Assembly (NCBI GenBank): GCA_900544545.1
Contig: UQVY01000001.1
Span: 62,001 to 126,000 of the forward strand
Length of the DNA: 64,000 nucleotides
Source of the DNA: an uncultured Eubacteriales bacterium
Lineage (GTDB): Bacteria; Bacillota; Clostridia; Christensenellales; CAG-314
Reading direction: 5' to 3'
Part shown: in pieces, positions 33,984 through 42,660 of the stretch
Layout of the letters: each line of letters starts with the position of its first letter
Position numbering within the stretch: the stretch's first letter is position 1
Notes under the pieces: generated by a model
What the model was told of the DNA's origin: nothing
What the model saw: the letters and a program-made list of their open reading frames with translations, nothing else
The model's database searches: none
Made by a program: the position numbers and the translations under genes

Positions 33984-35915
33984 ATGAAAAAAAGCACCGT
34001 TATCCTTTCCGCAATATTACTCCTGTCTTTTCTGGGAGCAGCCTTTTCGGTTGCTCCCTGCTTGCGTATAACGGGCAAGGAGAATTATTGCGACGCAGCC
34101 GTTCTTTCGTTTAACGAAAACGACGAAACTCAGACTCTCTTAAACGAGCTTATAAACGGAATAATCGATTGGAAAAAATCGGACGTCAATGCGGAAAAAT
34201 ACGACGGAAAGCTTCTTTCGCCGGAATTTCTCGCGCTTGCGGGGACTACGCCGGGCGACTGGTATCCGATAGGGCTCGGGCGTTACGGATACGAGGACGA
34301 TTACGACGCTTATCTTGCGGTAATATCCGACAAGGTTTCGGAAAGGTATCTTCAGGCGGGAAAACTCAGTAAATACAAGGCTACCGAGTGGCACAGAATA
34401 GCCCTTGCCATAACTGCGATGGGCGGAGATCCGACTTCCGTGGGCGAATTCGAAGGCAAGCCGATAAATCTTATTGCCGACGGAACTTACGACCGCGGAA
34501 AAACGACTTCCTGCGGCAGACAGGGTATAAACGGCTGGATATGGGCGCTTATTACGCTGGACAGCAAGGCTTACGCCGTCCCCGAGGACGCCTTTAATCA
34601 GCGGGGCGACTTTATAGCCGAAATCGCACGTCAGCAGCTTTCCGACGGAGGATTCGCGCTCAGCGGGACGGTTTCCGATCCCGATATAACGGCTATGGCG
34701 ATTCAGGCTCTTGCGCCTTACTATAATTCCGAAACGGTTTATTCGTACGAGTCCGCCAAACTTATCGACGAGGACGGAAACAAGCTTAAAATAAACAAGA
34801 AAGTCCGCGATATCGTCGACGAAAGTCTTGCCTGGTTGTCCTCCGTGCAGAAAGAGGACGGAGATTTTTCGAGCTGGGGTACGGTCAACGTCGAAAGCAC
34901 CTGTCAGGTTGCCGTAGCTCTCTGCTCTTTGAATATCGATCCTCTTACCGACGAAAGGTTTATAAAGAACGGTAATACCCTTCTCGACGGAATAAGAAAA
35001 TATCGGCTCGATAACGGCGGATTCGTGCATTCTTTCGTTTACGATCCCGACAACCCCACGTCCAAGCCTAATGAAGCCAATACGATGGCGAGCGAGCAGA
35101 CTCTTTATACTCTCGTCGCGATAATGAGAAAGCTTAACGGTTACCGCACTCTTTACGATATGAGAGCCGAATTCACGGCGGAGGAGAGGAAATTTCTGGA
35201 TTCGGTGAGCGAAAGGCTCGGAAGTCTTACCGATACGAGCGACGAAAAGGAAGTAAAAAGTGCGCTCGATGCGTTTTTAAGCGTTCAGGCGTTTGACATA
35301 AGGTACGTTGAAAATTATAATAATCTCGTAAGACAATGCGAGAGAGTCGGACTTACCGTTCCCGAGAACGAAGAGCTTAAAAAAGGTACGTTGTCGGGAG
35401 GAGAGGACGTTATTCTCTATTTTGCGGAATCGGATAAGAAGTCCGCCGATTCGCTGCCTTCGGAAGAGAATCTTACCACTGAGTATTACGCGGAAATAGT
35501 CAGGCTGCGTTATCTTCTCGAAAAGAGTGAGGATTTCGAAGGGAAAGAGGTCTATTCCCTGAAAGTAAACCGCGCTTACGAAAAAGTAAGGCTTATTCAG
35601 CAGGAGATAGATTCGATTAACGACGAAATCCGCGATAAGCTCAATCCTTTCGAGAATATCGGACTTAAAGATTCGGATACGGTCAACGATATCGCTAAGA
35701 GAGTCGCGGCTCTTTCCGATTACGACAGAAGTAAAATCACGCACGGAGAAGACCTGCTGAAAGCCTGCACCCAGATAAACAATCTCAGGACGGCTCTTAT
35801 AATTTCCGCGGTACTCGTAGTCGTCGCAGCCGTACTTTGTGCGGCGCTCGTAAGGAACGTAAAAGCGAGAAAAGCAAAGAAAGCCGCTTCGTCTATGGGC
35901 GAGAGCGACGAATAA
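33984..35915 (+). CDS. Membrane-anchored alpha/alpha-toroid protein, intrinsic-factor-like
   Basis: A 643-residue protein with an N-terminal signal sequence, an alpha/alpha-toroid region (about residues 80-400) and a C-terminal transmembrane helix (about 605-628) with a basic tail. Prenyltransferase/squalene-cyclase-like repeats are visible: LSDGGFALSG, KEDGDFSSWG and LDNGGFVHSF, each followed by an alanine-rich helix. The same toroid forms the N-terminal half of intrinsic factor and transcobalamin. I see no terpene-cyclase catalytic DxDD, so a binding role is more likely. A helical stalk follows. Its position between two DUF4430 genes in a B12-riboswitch operon suggests that the two halves of the fold act together. 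Confidence 0.75.
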   Translation: MKKSTVILSAILLLSFLGAAFSVAPCLRITGKENYCDAAVLSFNENDETQTLLNELINGIIDWKKSDVNAEKYDGKLLSPEFLALAGTTPGDWYPIGLGRYGYEDDYDAYLAVISDKVSERYLQAGKLSKYKATEWHRIALAITAMGGDPTSVGEFEGKPINLIADGTYDRGKTTSCGRQGINGWIWALITLDSKAYAVPEDAFNQRGDFIAEIARQQLSDGGFALSGTVSDPDITAMAIQALAPYYNSETVYSYESAKLIDEDGNKLKINKKVRDIVDESLAWLSSVQKEDGDFSSWGTVNVESTCQVAVALCSLNIDPLTDERFIKNGNTLLDGIRKYRLDNGGFVHSFVYDPDNPTSKPNEANTMASEQTLYTLVAIMRKLNGYRTLYDMRAEFTAEERKFLDSVSERLGSLTDTSDEKEVKSALDAFLSVQAFDIRYVENYNNLVRQCERVGLTVPENEELKKGTLSGGEDVILYFAESDKKSADSLPSEENLTTEYYAEIVRLRYLLEKSEDFEGKEVYSLKVNRAYEKVRLIQQEIDSINDEIRDKLNPFENIGLKDSDTVNDIAKRVAALSDYDRSKITHGEDLLKACTQINNLRTALIISAVLVVVAAVLCAALVRNVKARKAKKAASSMGESDE

Positions 35916-35933
35916 TCGTTCGGACTAAACAAA

Positions 35934-36605
35934 ATGAAAAAAGACATAGTTGTCGTATGCGTTATAATATTTATTCTTGCGGTCGTGATCAGCGGAACGA
36001 AGATTCAGTCGGTCGACGACTATTATCTCACGCATATCGACGAGATAACCGAGGACAGCGAAACGGTTTTTCTGACCATAGAATGCAAGACTATTCTCGA
36101 TAATATGGATAAGCTCGATCCTGCCCTTAAGGACGAGAAATACGTTCCTGCGGACGGAGTTATCCTTAAAAGGACGGAGTACGTTCTTCGCAAGGGAGAT
36201 ACCGTTTTCAGCATTCTCGACCGCGCCGTAAGACACAATAAAATCCATATGGAATGTATATATACCGAGCAGTTCGGAAGCATCTACGTTCAGGGAATAA
36301 ATCAGCTTTACGAATTCAGTTGCGGAGAACTTTCGGGTTGGATATACAAGGTCAACGACTATATTCCCAATTACGGCTGTAGCAAATACGTTCTTAAAGA
36401 CAAGGACGAGATAGTCTGGTGTTATACCTGCGATCTCGGACAGGACGTAGGCTGGGAAATGCCGATAGAGCAAATTCCCGCGGACATCTCTTCCGTAGGG
36501 TTAGTCGGAGAACCCCTGTCTTTCGCAATTTTAATTAAGAACACGGTCTTTCCCGCGGATTTAACGAAAGAAAGGGCGTATTTTTCGTGGAGGAGATTCG
36601 AATGA
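35934..36605 (+). CDS. Membrane-anchored DUF4430 (transcobalamin-like) protein
   Basis: A 223-residue protein with an N-terminal membrane anchor (residues about 4-22) and an extracellular DUF4430-type domain: YVLRKGDTVFSILDRAVR, then GSIYVQGINQLYEF, LSGWIYKVNDYIPNYG and LKDKDEIVWCYT, the usual GWxYxVN signature and its terminal strand. It is a second, shorter version of the domain in the first gene of the operon. The stop overlaps the start of ecfT in ATGA, so capture and transport proteins are translationally coupled. Confidence 0.8.
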   Translation: MKKDIVVVCVIIFILAVVISGTKIQSVDDYYLTHIDEITEDSETVFLTIECKTILDNMDKLDPALKDEKYVPADGVILKRTEYVLRKGDTVFSILDRAVRHNKIHMECIYTEQFGSIYVQGINQLYEFSCGELSGWIYKVNDYIPNYGCSKYVLKDKDEIVWCYTCDLGQDVGWEMPIEQIPADISSVGLVGEPLSFAILIKNTVFPADLTKERAYFSWRRFE

Positions 36606-37483
36606 AGAGATTTGAAAGCTGTCATCCGATTTTCCTTATGAGCTATTTCGTCGCGGTTCTGATTCTGACGATGTTCAACGCTCATCCTGTTATTACGGGA
36701 ATATCTCTGATTTTCGCTTTGTCCTTTTTCTTTATGCTTACGGGCTTTAATAAGGGCATAAAGAGCGTTTTGTGGGCCATTCCGCTGATGCTGGTTATGG
36801 CTCTGACGAATCCCGTTTTTGTCCATAAGGGAGAAACGATTCTGTTTTTTCTTAACGACAATCCCGTAACCTTAGAGGCTGTTTTTTACGGTATAAACGC
36901 TTCGCTCACGATAACCGCCGTATATTATTGGTTTCAGTGCTATCACGCGGTGATGACGAGCGATAAGTTCGTGTATCTTTTCGGAAGAGTTGCGCCCAAG
37001 CTTTCTCTGATGCTTTCTCTCGTACTGAATTTCGTTCCGCAATTCAAGAAGCATTATAAGGAAATAGATGCCGCTCAGAAGGCTATGGGCGTTTATTCTG
37101 GCAACGGCTATACCGAGCGCGTAAGGCATAAATTCCGCGTGATTTCGGCTCTTGTATCGCTGAGTCTCGAAAACGGAGTAACCACCGCCGACAGTATGAA
37201 AGCAAGAGGATACGGACTTCCCGGAAGGACGGCTTACGCCGATTTTAAATGGAGAAGGCGCGACTCTGCGGTTTCGGTTGTGTGTTTAATCTGCTGCGCC
37301 GCGATAATTTTCGGATATGCATCGGGCGGCTGCGCGTTCGTTTTCTATCCGACGACGAGCGCGATAACCTTTTCCGTTTTCGATATAACGACTTATGGGG
37401 GCGCCGTTTTTCTTTCCGCGGTTCCGACCTTTATGGAGATCAAGGAGAATATTCTATGGCATTACTTGAAATCAAAAATCTGA
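36602..37483 (+). CDS. ecfT: ECF transporter transmembrane subunit EcfT
   Basis: A 293-residue membrane protein that couples ATPase movement to the S component. Several hydrophobic segments are followed by the long coupling helices containing SMKARGYGLPGR near residue 200, the Ala-Arg-Gly motif that contacts the ATPases. GGAGG precedes the ATG at 36602; an in-frame GTG at 36587 lies upstream of that site and is rejected. It overlaps the ATPase gene by 28 bases. Confidence 0.87.
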   Translation: MKRFESCHPIFLMSYFVAVLILTMFNAHPVITGISLIFALSFFFMLTGFNKGIKSVLWAIPLMLVMALTNPVFVHKGETILFFLNDNPVTLEAVFYGINASLTITAVYYWFQCYHAVMTSDKFVYLFGRVAPKLSLMLSLVLNFVPQFKKHYKEIDAAQKAMGVYSGNGYTERVRHKFRVISALVSLSLENGVTTADSMKARGYGLPGRTAYADFKWRRRDSAVSVVCLICCAAIIFGYASGGCAFVFYPTTSAITFSVFDITTYGGAVFLSAVPTFMEIKENILWHYLKSKI

Positions 37484-39135
37484 GCTTTTCCTATCCCGAA
37501 TCGGGGAAGAAGGCTCTCGACGGCGTTTCGCTTTCCGTTTCCGAAGGGGAATTCGTGCTTCTGTGCGGAGAATCCGGCTGCGGAAAGACCACGCTTTTAA
37601 GTATTATCAAGCGTCAGATGCGTCCCGAAGGAAATCTTTCGGGAGAGATTCTCTATAAGGGCGAGAATATCGATTCTCTGAGCGAAAGAGAGTCGGTTAC
37701 CGATTTCGGATACGTCTATCAGAGTCCGGAAAAGCAGATAGTTACCGATAAGGTCTGGCACGAGCTTGCTTTCGGACCGGAAAGCATAGGAATGAACACC
37801 CAGTCCATAAGAAGAAGAGCCGCGGAGATTTCGGGTTTTTTCGGAATATCCAAGTGGTACAGAAAGGATACGGCTTCTCTTTCGGGCGGACAGAAACAGC
37901 TTCTTAATCTTGCGTCGGTTATGATTACGGACCCTAAGGTTCTGCTTCTCGACGAGCCTACGAGTCAGCTCGATCCGATAGCGGCGAGCGAATTTATCGC
38001 CACGCTCAGGAAGATAAACGACGAGATAGGCGTAACCATAATTCTCGTCGAACATCGTCTTGAGGAGTTGTTTTCGAAGGTAGACAGAGTAGTTATGATG
38101 TCTGAGGGGAAGGTAGTCGTCGATTCCCGTCCGCAGGAACTCGGAAAACACTACGACGAGATAGAAAAGCTTCCGATGAAATACGGACTTCCCGCCGCAA
38201 TGAAAATCGCTCGGGGTATAGGACGGACGGACGTTACGCCTCTTTCGGTAAAGGACGGTAAAAGGCTTATAGAGGAGTATCTGTCGGATTGCGGTGCGTT
38301 TGCCGATTCAGGGGAGAAAAAGCCGTCCGAGGACGAAAGAGAAACCGTAATCGAGATTTCCGAGGGCTTTTTCCGTTACGAAAGAGAGCTTCCGGACGTG
38401 CTTTGCGGAATGGACCTTCGCGTAAAGAAGAACGAATTTCTTTGTATACTCGGCGAAAACGGCGCAGGGAAAACCACCGCGCTCAGGATTCTCGGCGGAA
38501 ACAGAAGGCTTTATCGCGGGAAATACAGACTCTGGGGCAAAAAGATTTCGGAATATTCGACTGATAAGCTTTACAGAAGAAACGTTTCTTTTCTTCCGCA
38601 GAATCCGCAGCTTCTTTTCGTTAAAAATACTCTCGAATCCGATTTGCTCGAAGCGACGAAAGCTATGGGGCTTAACGAAAACGAAGGCAAGGAAAAGATA
38701 GCCGCGATTACCGAAAAACTCGGAATCGACGCTCTTCTTGACAGTCATCCCTTCGACCTGAGCGGCGGCGAGCAGCAAAAGGCGGCTTTTGCGAAGATTC
38801 TTCTTATGGAGCCGAGGATTCTGCTTCTCGACGAGCCGACCAAGGGCATAGACGCGTATTCGAAGAAGATTCTCGGAGAAATGCTCAAAGGCTTGCAGAA
38901 GGAAGGAATAACTATCGTTATGGTTACGCACGACGTGGAATTTGCGGCGGAGTATGCCGACAGATGCGCGATGTTTTTCGACGGTCAGATAGTTTCCTCC
39001 GCGCCGCCCGAAGAATTCTTTTCGGAGAATTCGTACTATACGACGTCGGCAAGCCGAATCAGCCGAGGCTTTTTCGGAGGAGCGGTAACCGCAGCCGAAG
39101 TTATCGAAAAACTAAGGGGAATCAAGCGTGGATAA
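37456..39135 (+). CDS. ecfA: Fused ECF ATPases (EcfA-EcfA')
   Basis: A 559-residue protein with two complete ABC ATPase domains in one chain. Domain 1: Walker A GESGCGKT (38-45), signature LSGGQKQ, Walker B VLLLDEPTSQLDP. Domain 2: Walker A GENGAGKT near residue 340, signature LSGGEQQKAAF, Walker B ILLLDEPTKGID. Most Bacillota carry EcfA and EcfA' as separate genes that serve many S components; a fused pair inside a dedicated operon with its own S component is the group I arrangement. The ATG at 37456 has AAGGAG upstream, within the end of ecfT. Confidence 0.9.
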   Translation: MALLEIKNLSFSYPESGKKALDGVSLSVSEGEFVLLCGESGCGKTTLLSIIKRQMRPEGNLSGEILYKGENIDSLSERESVTDFGYVYQSPEKQIVTDKVWHELAFGPESIGMNTQSIRRRAAEISGFFGISKWYRKDTASLSGGQKQLLNLASVMITDPKVLLLDEPTSQLDPIAASEFIATLRKINDEIGVTIILVEHRLEELFSKVDRVVMMSEGKVVVDSRPQELGKHYDEIEKLPMKYGLPAAMKIARGIGRTDVTPLSVKDGKRLIEEYLSDCGAFADSGEKKPSEDERETVIEISEGFFRYERELPDVLCGMDLRVKKNEFLCILGENGAGKTTALRILGGNRRLYRGKYRLWGKKISEYSTDKLYRRNVSFLPQNPQLLFVKNTLESDLLEATKAMGLNENEGKEKIAAITEKLGIDALLDSHPFDLSGGEQQKAAFAKILLMEPRILLLDEPTKGIDAYSKKILGEMLKGLQKEGITIVMVTHDVEFAAEYADRCAMFFDGQIVSSAPPEEFFSENSYYTTSASRISRGFFGGAVTAAEVIEKLRGIKRG

Positions 39136-40033
39136 GAAAGACTTAAATGCCGATAAGGACGAAAAAATGCCCGCAGCGGACGAAAACGCCGTCGACGCTC
39201 CGATAAACGACAATAAATCCGATTCTTCCGAAAAGGGTAAAATCGAGCCTGAAATCGCCTGCAAGAAGAAAAGCCCGAAAAGAATTATCGCGTCGGTTGC
39301 GTTTTATCTGATACTCATTCCCGCGGTCGTTTTAATCGGATTTTTCCTTTTTAACGACAGGAAGTACAATCTGGTTTCGCTTGCGATTGCGTTTTTGACC
39401 TGCGTACCGTTTTTCATTCGTTTCGAAAGGAAGAAAACGGGAGTCAGAGAGCTTGTGGTAATTGCGGTTATGACGGCTATTTCGGTGGTAGGGAGGCTGA
39501 TTTTCGCGCCGCTTCCGTTTTTTAAGCCGGTTACTGCGGTCGTTATAATCACGGCTATCGCTTTCGGGGGAGACGCGGGATTTATCGTCGGAAGTTTTAC
39601 CGCGATAGTTTCGAATATCTATTTCGGTCAGGGACCATGGACGCCCTTTCAGATGCTTTCGTGGGGGCTTATCGGATTTATAACGGGTTTGGTTACTTCG
39701 AAGTCGAAGAAGGTCGGTCCGGTATTCCTCATTCTCTCCGGAGTAATAGGCGGCGCGGGCTTTTCGCTTTTGATGGACGTCTGGACGACTCTTTCGGCAA
39801 CGGGGACGTTTTTGTGGGACAGTTATCTCGTTTATATCACGAGCGCGCTTCCGATGACGATAACCTATATGTATTCCAACGTTGCGTTTCTGCTGGTTTT
39901 GACTCAGCCTATTCTCGGAAAGCTCAATCGCGTCAAGACGAAATACGGACTTTTCCCCGAGAGAAATACTGTCGTCTGTACGCTGTCCGAAATCGTTAAA
40001 AAGATTTTCGCTAAATTCAGAAGGAAACGCTGA
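39128..40033 (+). CDS. ECF transporter S component, probable cobalamin binder (CbrT-like)
   Basis: A 301-residue membrane protein. A charged N-terminal tail of about 50 residues precedes seven or so membrane helices. VIAVMTAISVVGRL has the small-residue pattern by which S components dock onto EcfT, and FGQGPWTPFQMLSWGLIGFITG resembles the predicted cobalamin S component CbrT. Substrate assignment rests on this resemblance and on the upstream cobalamin riboswitch. GTG start with AAGGGG upstream, overlapping the ATPase gene by eight bases. The long polar tail is unusual for an S component. Confidence 0.75.
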   Translation: MDKKDLNADKDEKMPAADENAVDAPINDNKSDSSEKGKIEPEIACKKKSPKRIIASVAFYLILIPAVVLIGFFLFNDRKYNLVSLAIAFLTCVPFFIRFERKKTGVRELVVIAVMTAISVVGRLIFAPLPFFKPVTAVVIITAIAFGGDAGFIVGSFTAIVSNIYFGQGPWTPFQMLSWGLIGFITGLVTSKSKKVGPVFLILSGVIGGAGFSLLMDVWTTLSATGTFLWDSYLVYITSALPMTITYMYSNVAFLLVLTQPILGKLNRVKTKYGLFPERNTVVCTLSEIVKKIFAKFRRKR

Positions 40034-40090
40034 TTCGATTCGGTATAAACGGTTAGTTTTCTCTGTCTGTTTTTTGAAGACCGAAAGAAT

Positions 40091-40126
40091 AAAAAAAGAG
40101 GCTTCCCCGAAGGAAAGCCTTTTTTG
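40091..40126. terminator. Bidirectional terminator after the B12 operon
   Basis: AGGCTTCC (40099-40106) pairs with GGAAAGCCT (40112-40120) with one bulge; T6 follows on the plus strand, and the A7 run at 40091 gives a T tract on the minus strand for the convergent lipoprotein gene. Confidence 0.85.
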
Positions 40127-40137
40127 CGCAATTTTTA

Positions 40138-42192
40138 TTATTCTTTGACTGCTCTGAGTCCGCCGAATACCGTGCCGAGATAACCCGAAGAACCTTCGCT
40201 GCTTACGAAAAGGTTGAGATATTCGCCTTTAAAGAGAGCGAAGTCGGGCGTTACGGGCTGCATATCGAGAGGATTGACGAGCGCGCTTCCGTTGAAGAAG
40301 CAGAATGCGCCGTTGCTCTGGAATATGGGTGCGCCCGAGCCTTTAAGTCCGTTGAGAATCGTCATAGTCGTGGGGTCCTCGAAGTTCATCGAGTGATTCT
40401 TGCCTATGGACATATAACCGCGAATGGGCGAGAAGGAAAGTCCTTCCGAAGTTCCGGACTTATAAACGGCTATAAGGTTGAATTTTTCGATAGTATTATC
40501 GGTTTTTGTGAAGGTATATCCGTATTGAGAGAAAACGTTGGAGCTGATGGCTTTGATCGTAGCTGCGACGCTCGTCGCTTTGAACTGCTGGAACCAGCCT
40601 TCGCTTCCCGCTACGTAGGATTCGAGAACGCTGTTTTCGTCCACGGTTACGCCCGAAATAAATCCGCCTTCGCCCGTCGTCGTGTTTTCGCTGTGATGGT
40701 CGGCGATGATAACCGGTCCACCCGCTCCGATAAGTTCGCTGTTGACGATTTCCGTGATTCCGCCCCAGCTGTAAAGAAGACAGTTGAAGGCGTCGTAAGC
40801 CTTGGAGTCCTTTATCGTCAACTTGGTTTCGGTCATCGACTCCGGGAAATAGGTAATGAACCAGCCGCTCGAAATGGTGTTATCGAAAGCCGATTCGATA
40901 GCGGTGATTTTGTTGAAGATGAGTCCGCCCGAAAGCATAGCGTCTTCGCTTCTGTTGGAATTTCCGATGCTGAAAAGGTTTTCGAAAACGATTTGCGGCT
41001 CGGAGCTTGCTTTTTCGGGAGCAGCGTCTCTGTTATAGAAATAGATGAGGGTCGAGTGAGATATGATAACCTCCGTGATTTTTCCGTCCGGGCCCACGGG
41101 AACGACTCTGTTGTTCGTTCTGACGACGAGAGGGACCTTCGACGCGTCGAGGGAGAAGTAGTTTCCGATAACGCCGAATCTGTCGTTTTCGTCGATATTT
41201 CTGTAATATACGTTCGTCCAGTCTTTAAGAGAGCCGAGAGCCAGTTCGTAATCCGAGTCGCCGGTTTTTACTTCGGTTTCGTCGAGAAGGTATTTCGACG
41301 GGAAATCGTCCGCGGTTATCGAAACGTCCCCGTGAAGAATGACCGAGCTTACGTTTTCTTCGGTGATGCCTTTATTTTGCTTGAATTCCGACCATTCCGC
41401 TCTTCCGGAGTTATCTATAACCGAAAGGTCTGCCGCCGAATAAACGTTATATCCTCTGACGACCGTGAATTCGAAGCTTTTGGTAACTTCCTCTTCGAGC
41501 TGACCTTCTTCGAGAATATAGGGGCGCACGGAAAGGAGATACTCGTTTCCGACCGCGTCTTCGGAGAAGCTGAAATAGCCTTTATTCGTGTCCGCGGTTA
41601 CGGTCGCTGCAAGCTCGTCGCCGGAAAGTTCGACGAATTCGTCGCCTTTCTTTACGGAAAGAGTATACGAAATAGGGAAGGAATCGATATTTACGAATTC
41701 GCCGTTTTTATTGAGCGCGAGAGCCTTGGGCATAAAGACGAAGGGATTTTCGTTTCCGACTTTATATCCGCGTTCACGGTTGACGAATTCTGTCTGTTTG
41801 TTTTCCTGCTCGCGTATATTGTTTTTGTAAGCGGTAACGAAAGCAGGCTCTTCTATCGCGTAGATTTTATAATCTACCTCGCGGACGGTATAGCTGACTT
41901 CGACTTCGAATCCCCCGTAAGTTATGACTGCGGTATGAGTCCCGAATTCAGAGGTATCGAGTCCGGTCACGTTTTCCGCGGAGATATTGACGTCGGCGGT
42001 CGTGTTGTTGGAATAGACAAGCCTGATGACGATTTTTTCGGGGGCGATAACGTCGTCTTTGTAGTAGTAATTCTTGATACCCGAAACATACTCTATGCCC
42101 GTGAGCGTAGGTTTCGGATTGCATGCGGCAAAAGCCAGAAGCATTACCGCGCAGAGAAGAAATGCGGCAAGGACAGTTATTTTTCGTTTCAT
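40138..42192 (-). CDS. Surface lipoprotein of unknown function
   Basis: A 684-residue lipoprotein with signal peptide and lipobox AFAAC (Cys24). The first 80 mature residues form a bacterial Ig-like module (TGIEYVSG to AVITYGG). The rest is beta-rich with a parallel-beta or pectate-lyase-like feel (runs such as AMLSGGLIFNKITAIES and SKAYDAFNCLLYSWGG) but no catalytic motif I recognise. It is the last gene of a four-gene operon with an ABC transporter, so it may be a substrate-binding or machine-associated surface protein. The 52-base gap to the previous gene contains a GGAGG site before the ATG. Confidence 0.75.
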   Translation of the reverse strand: MKRKITVLAAFLLCAVMLLAFAACNPKPTLTGIEYVSGIKNYYYKDDVIAPEKIVIRLVYSNNTTADVNISAENVTGLDTSEFGTHTAVITYGGFEVEVSYTVREVDYKIYAIEEPAFVTAYKNNIREQENKQTEFVNRERGYKVGNENPFVFMPKALALNKNGEFVNIDSFPISYTLSVKKGDEFVELSGDELAATVTADTNKGYFSFSEDAVGNEYLLSVRPYILEEGQLEEEVTKSFEFTVVRGYNVYSAADLSVIDNSGRAEWSEFKQNKGITEENVSSVILHGDVSITADDFPSKYLLDETEVKTGDSDYELALGSLKDWTNVYYRNIDENDRFGVIGNYFSLDASKVPLVVRTNNRVVPVGPDGKITEVIISHSTLIYFYNRDAAPEKASSEPQIVFENLFSIGNSNRSEDAMLSGGLIFNKITAIESAFDNTISSGWFITYFPESMTETKLTIKDSKAYDAFNCLLYSWGGITEIVNSELIGAGGPVIIADHHSENTTTGEGGFISGVTVDENSVLESYVAGSEGWFQQFKATSVAATIKAISSNVFSQYGYTFTKTDNTIEKFNLIAVYKSGTSEGLSFSPIRGYMSIGKNHSMNFEDPTTMTILNGLKGSGAPIFQSNGAFCFFNGSALVNPLDMQPVTPDFALFKGEYLNLFVSSEGSSGYLGTVFGGLRAVKE

Positions 42193-42244
42193 AGTTTTCC
42201 TCCGTATTATTTATCCGTTTTTCAACGGGTATTAACGTAAAGAC

Positions 42245-42658
42245 TCAGTTTTCCGTAGCGAAGATTATTATGCTTTTGGAAATCTTGTTTCTGTCGGCGG
42301 CTTTTACGGTAACAGTAATTGCCGACGGTTTTTTGAAGTAAAGCCGACCTACGTTGTCCACGGTCGCGGAAGAGTTATCCTCCACGATGAATTTATACTT
42401 TCTGTCGGTCGCGTCGTCGGGGGAGATTTTCACGAAAATCCATACGACGAGGTTTTCGGTATACGGTACGGTAACGTATATTTTTCCGTCCATTTCCTTT
42501 ATTTCGAGGGATTTGCCGTCTACCTGAACGTCGTAAATTTCGATATCATCCACATAGATTTTCTGATCGTAAACCGCGACTTTCATTCCGAAATAGCCCA
42601 CGACGAATATCGAAAGAAGATATATTCCCAATATAATCAGTATTACGGATTTTTTCAT
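42245..42658 (-). CDS. Small membrane-anchored protein, Ig-like fold
   Basis: A 137-residue protein with one N-terminal transmembrane helix (about residues 4-24) and an extracellular beta-rich domain (KYKFIVEDNSSATVDNVG, TVTVKAADRN) that looks Ig-like. No recognised family. It starts two bases after the permease stop, so it is tightly coupled to the ABC transporter genes and is probably a partner of that complex. Confidence 0.7.
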   Translation of the reverse strand: MKKSVILIILGIYLLSIFVVGYFGMKVAVYDQKIYVDDIEIYDVQVDGKSLEIKEMDGKIYVTVPYTENLVVWIFVKISPDDATDRKYKFIVEDNSSATVDNVGRLYFKKPSAITVTVKAADRNKISKSIIIFATEN

Positions 42659-42660
42659 AG

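Noticed and set aside
33984..35915. A terpene cyclase or prenyltransferase
   Set aside because: The toroid repeats are present but the catalytic aspartate motif is not seen, the protein is secreted and membrane-anchored, and the operon is for B12 uptake.
40393..42240. A 615-codon plus-strand frame opposite the lipoprotein gene
   Set aside because: Antisense shadow with no ribosome site; the minus-strand frame has a lipobox signal peptide and sits in an operon.
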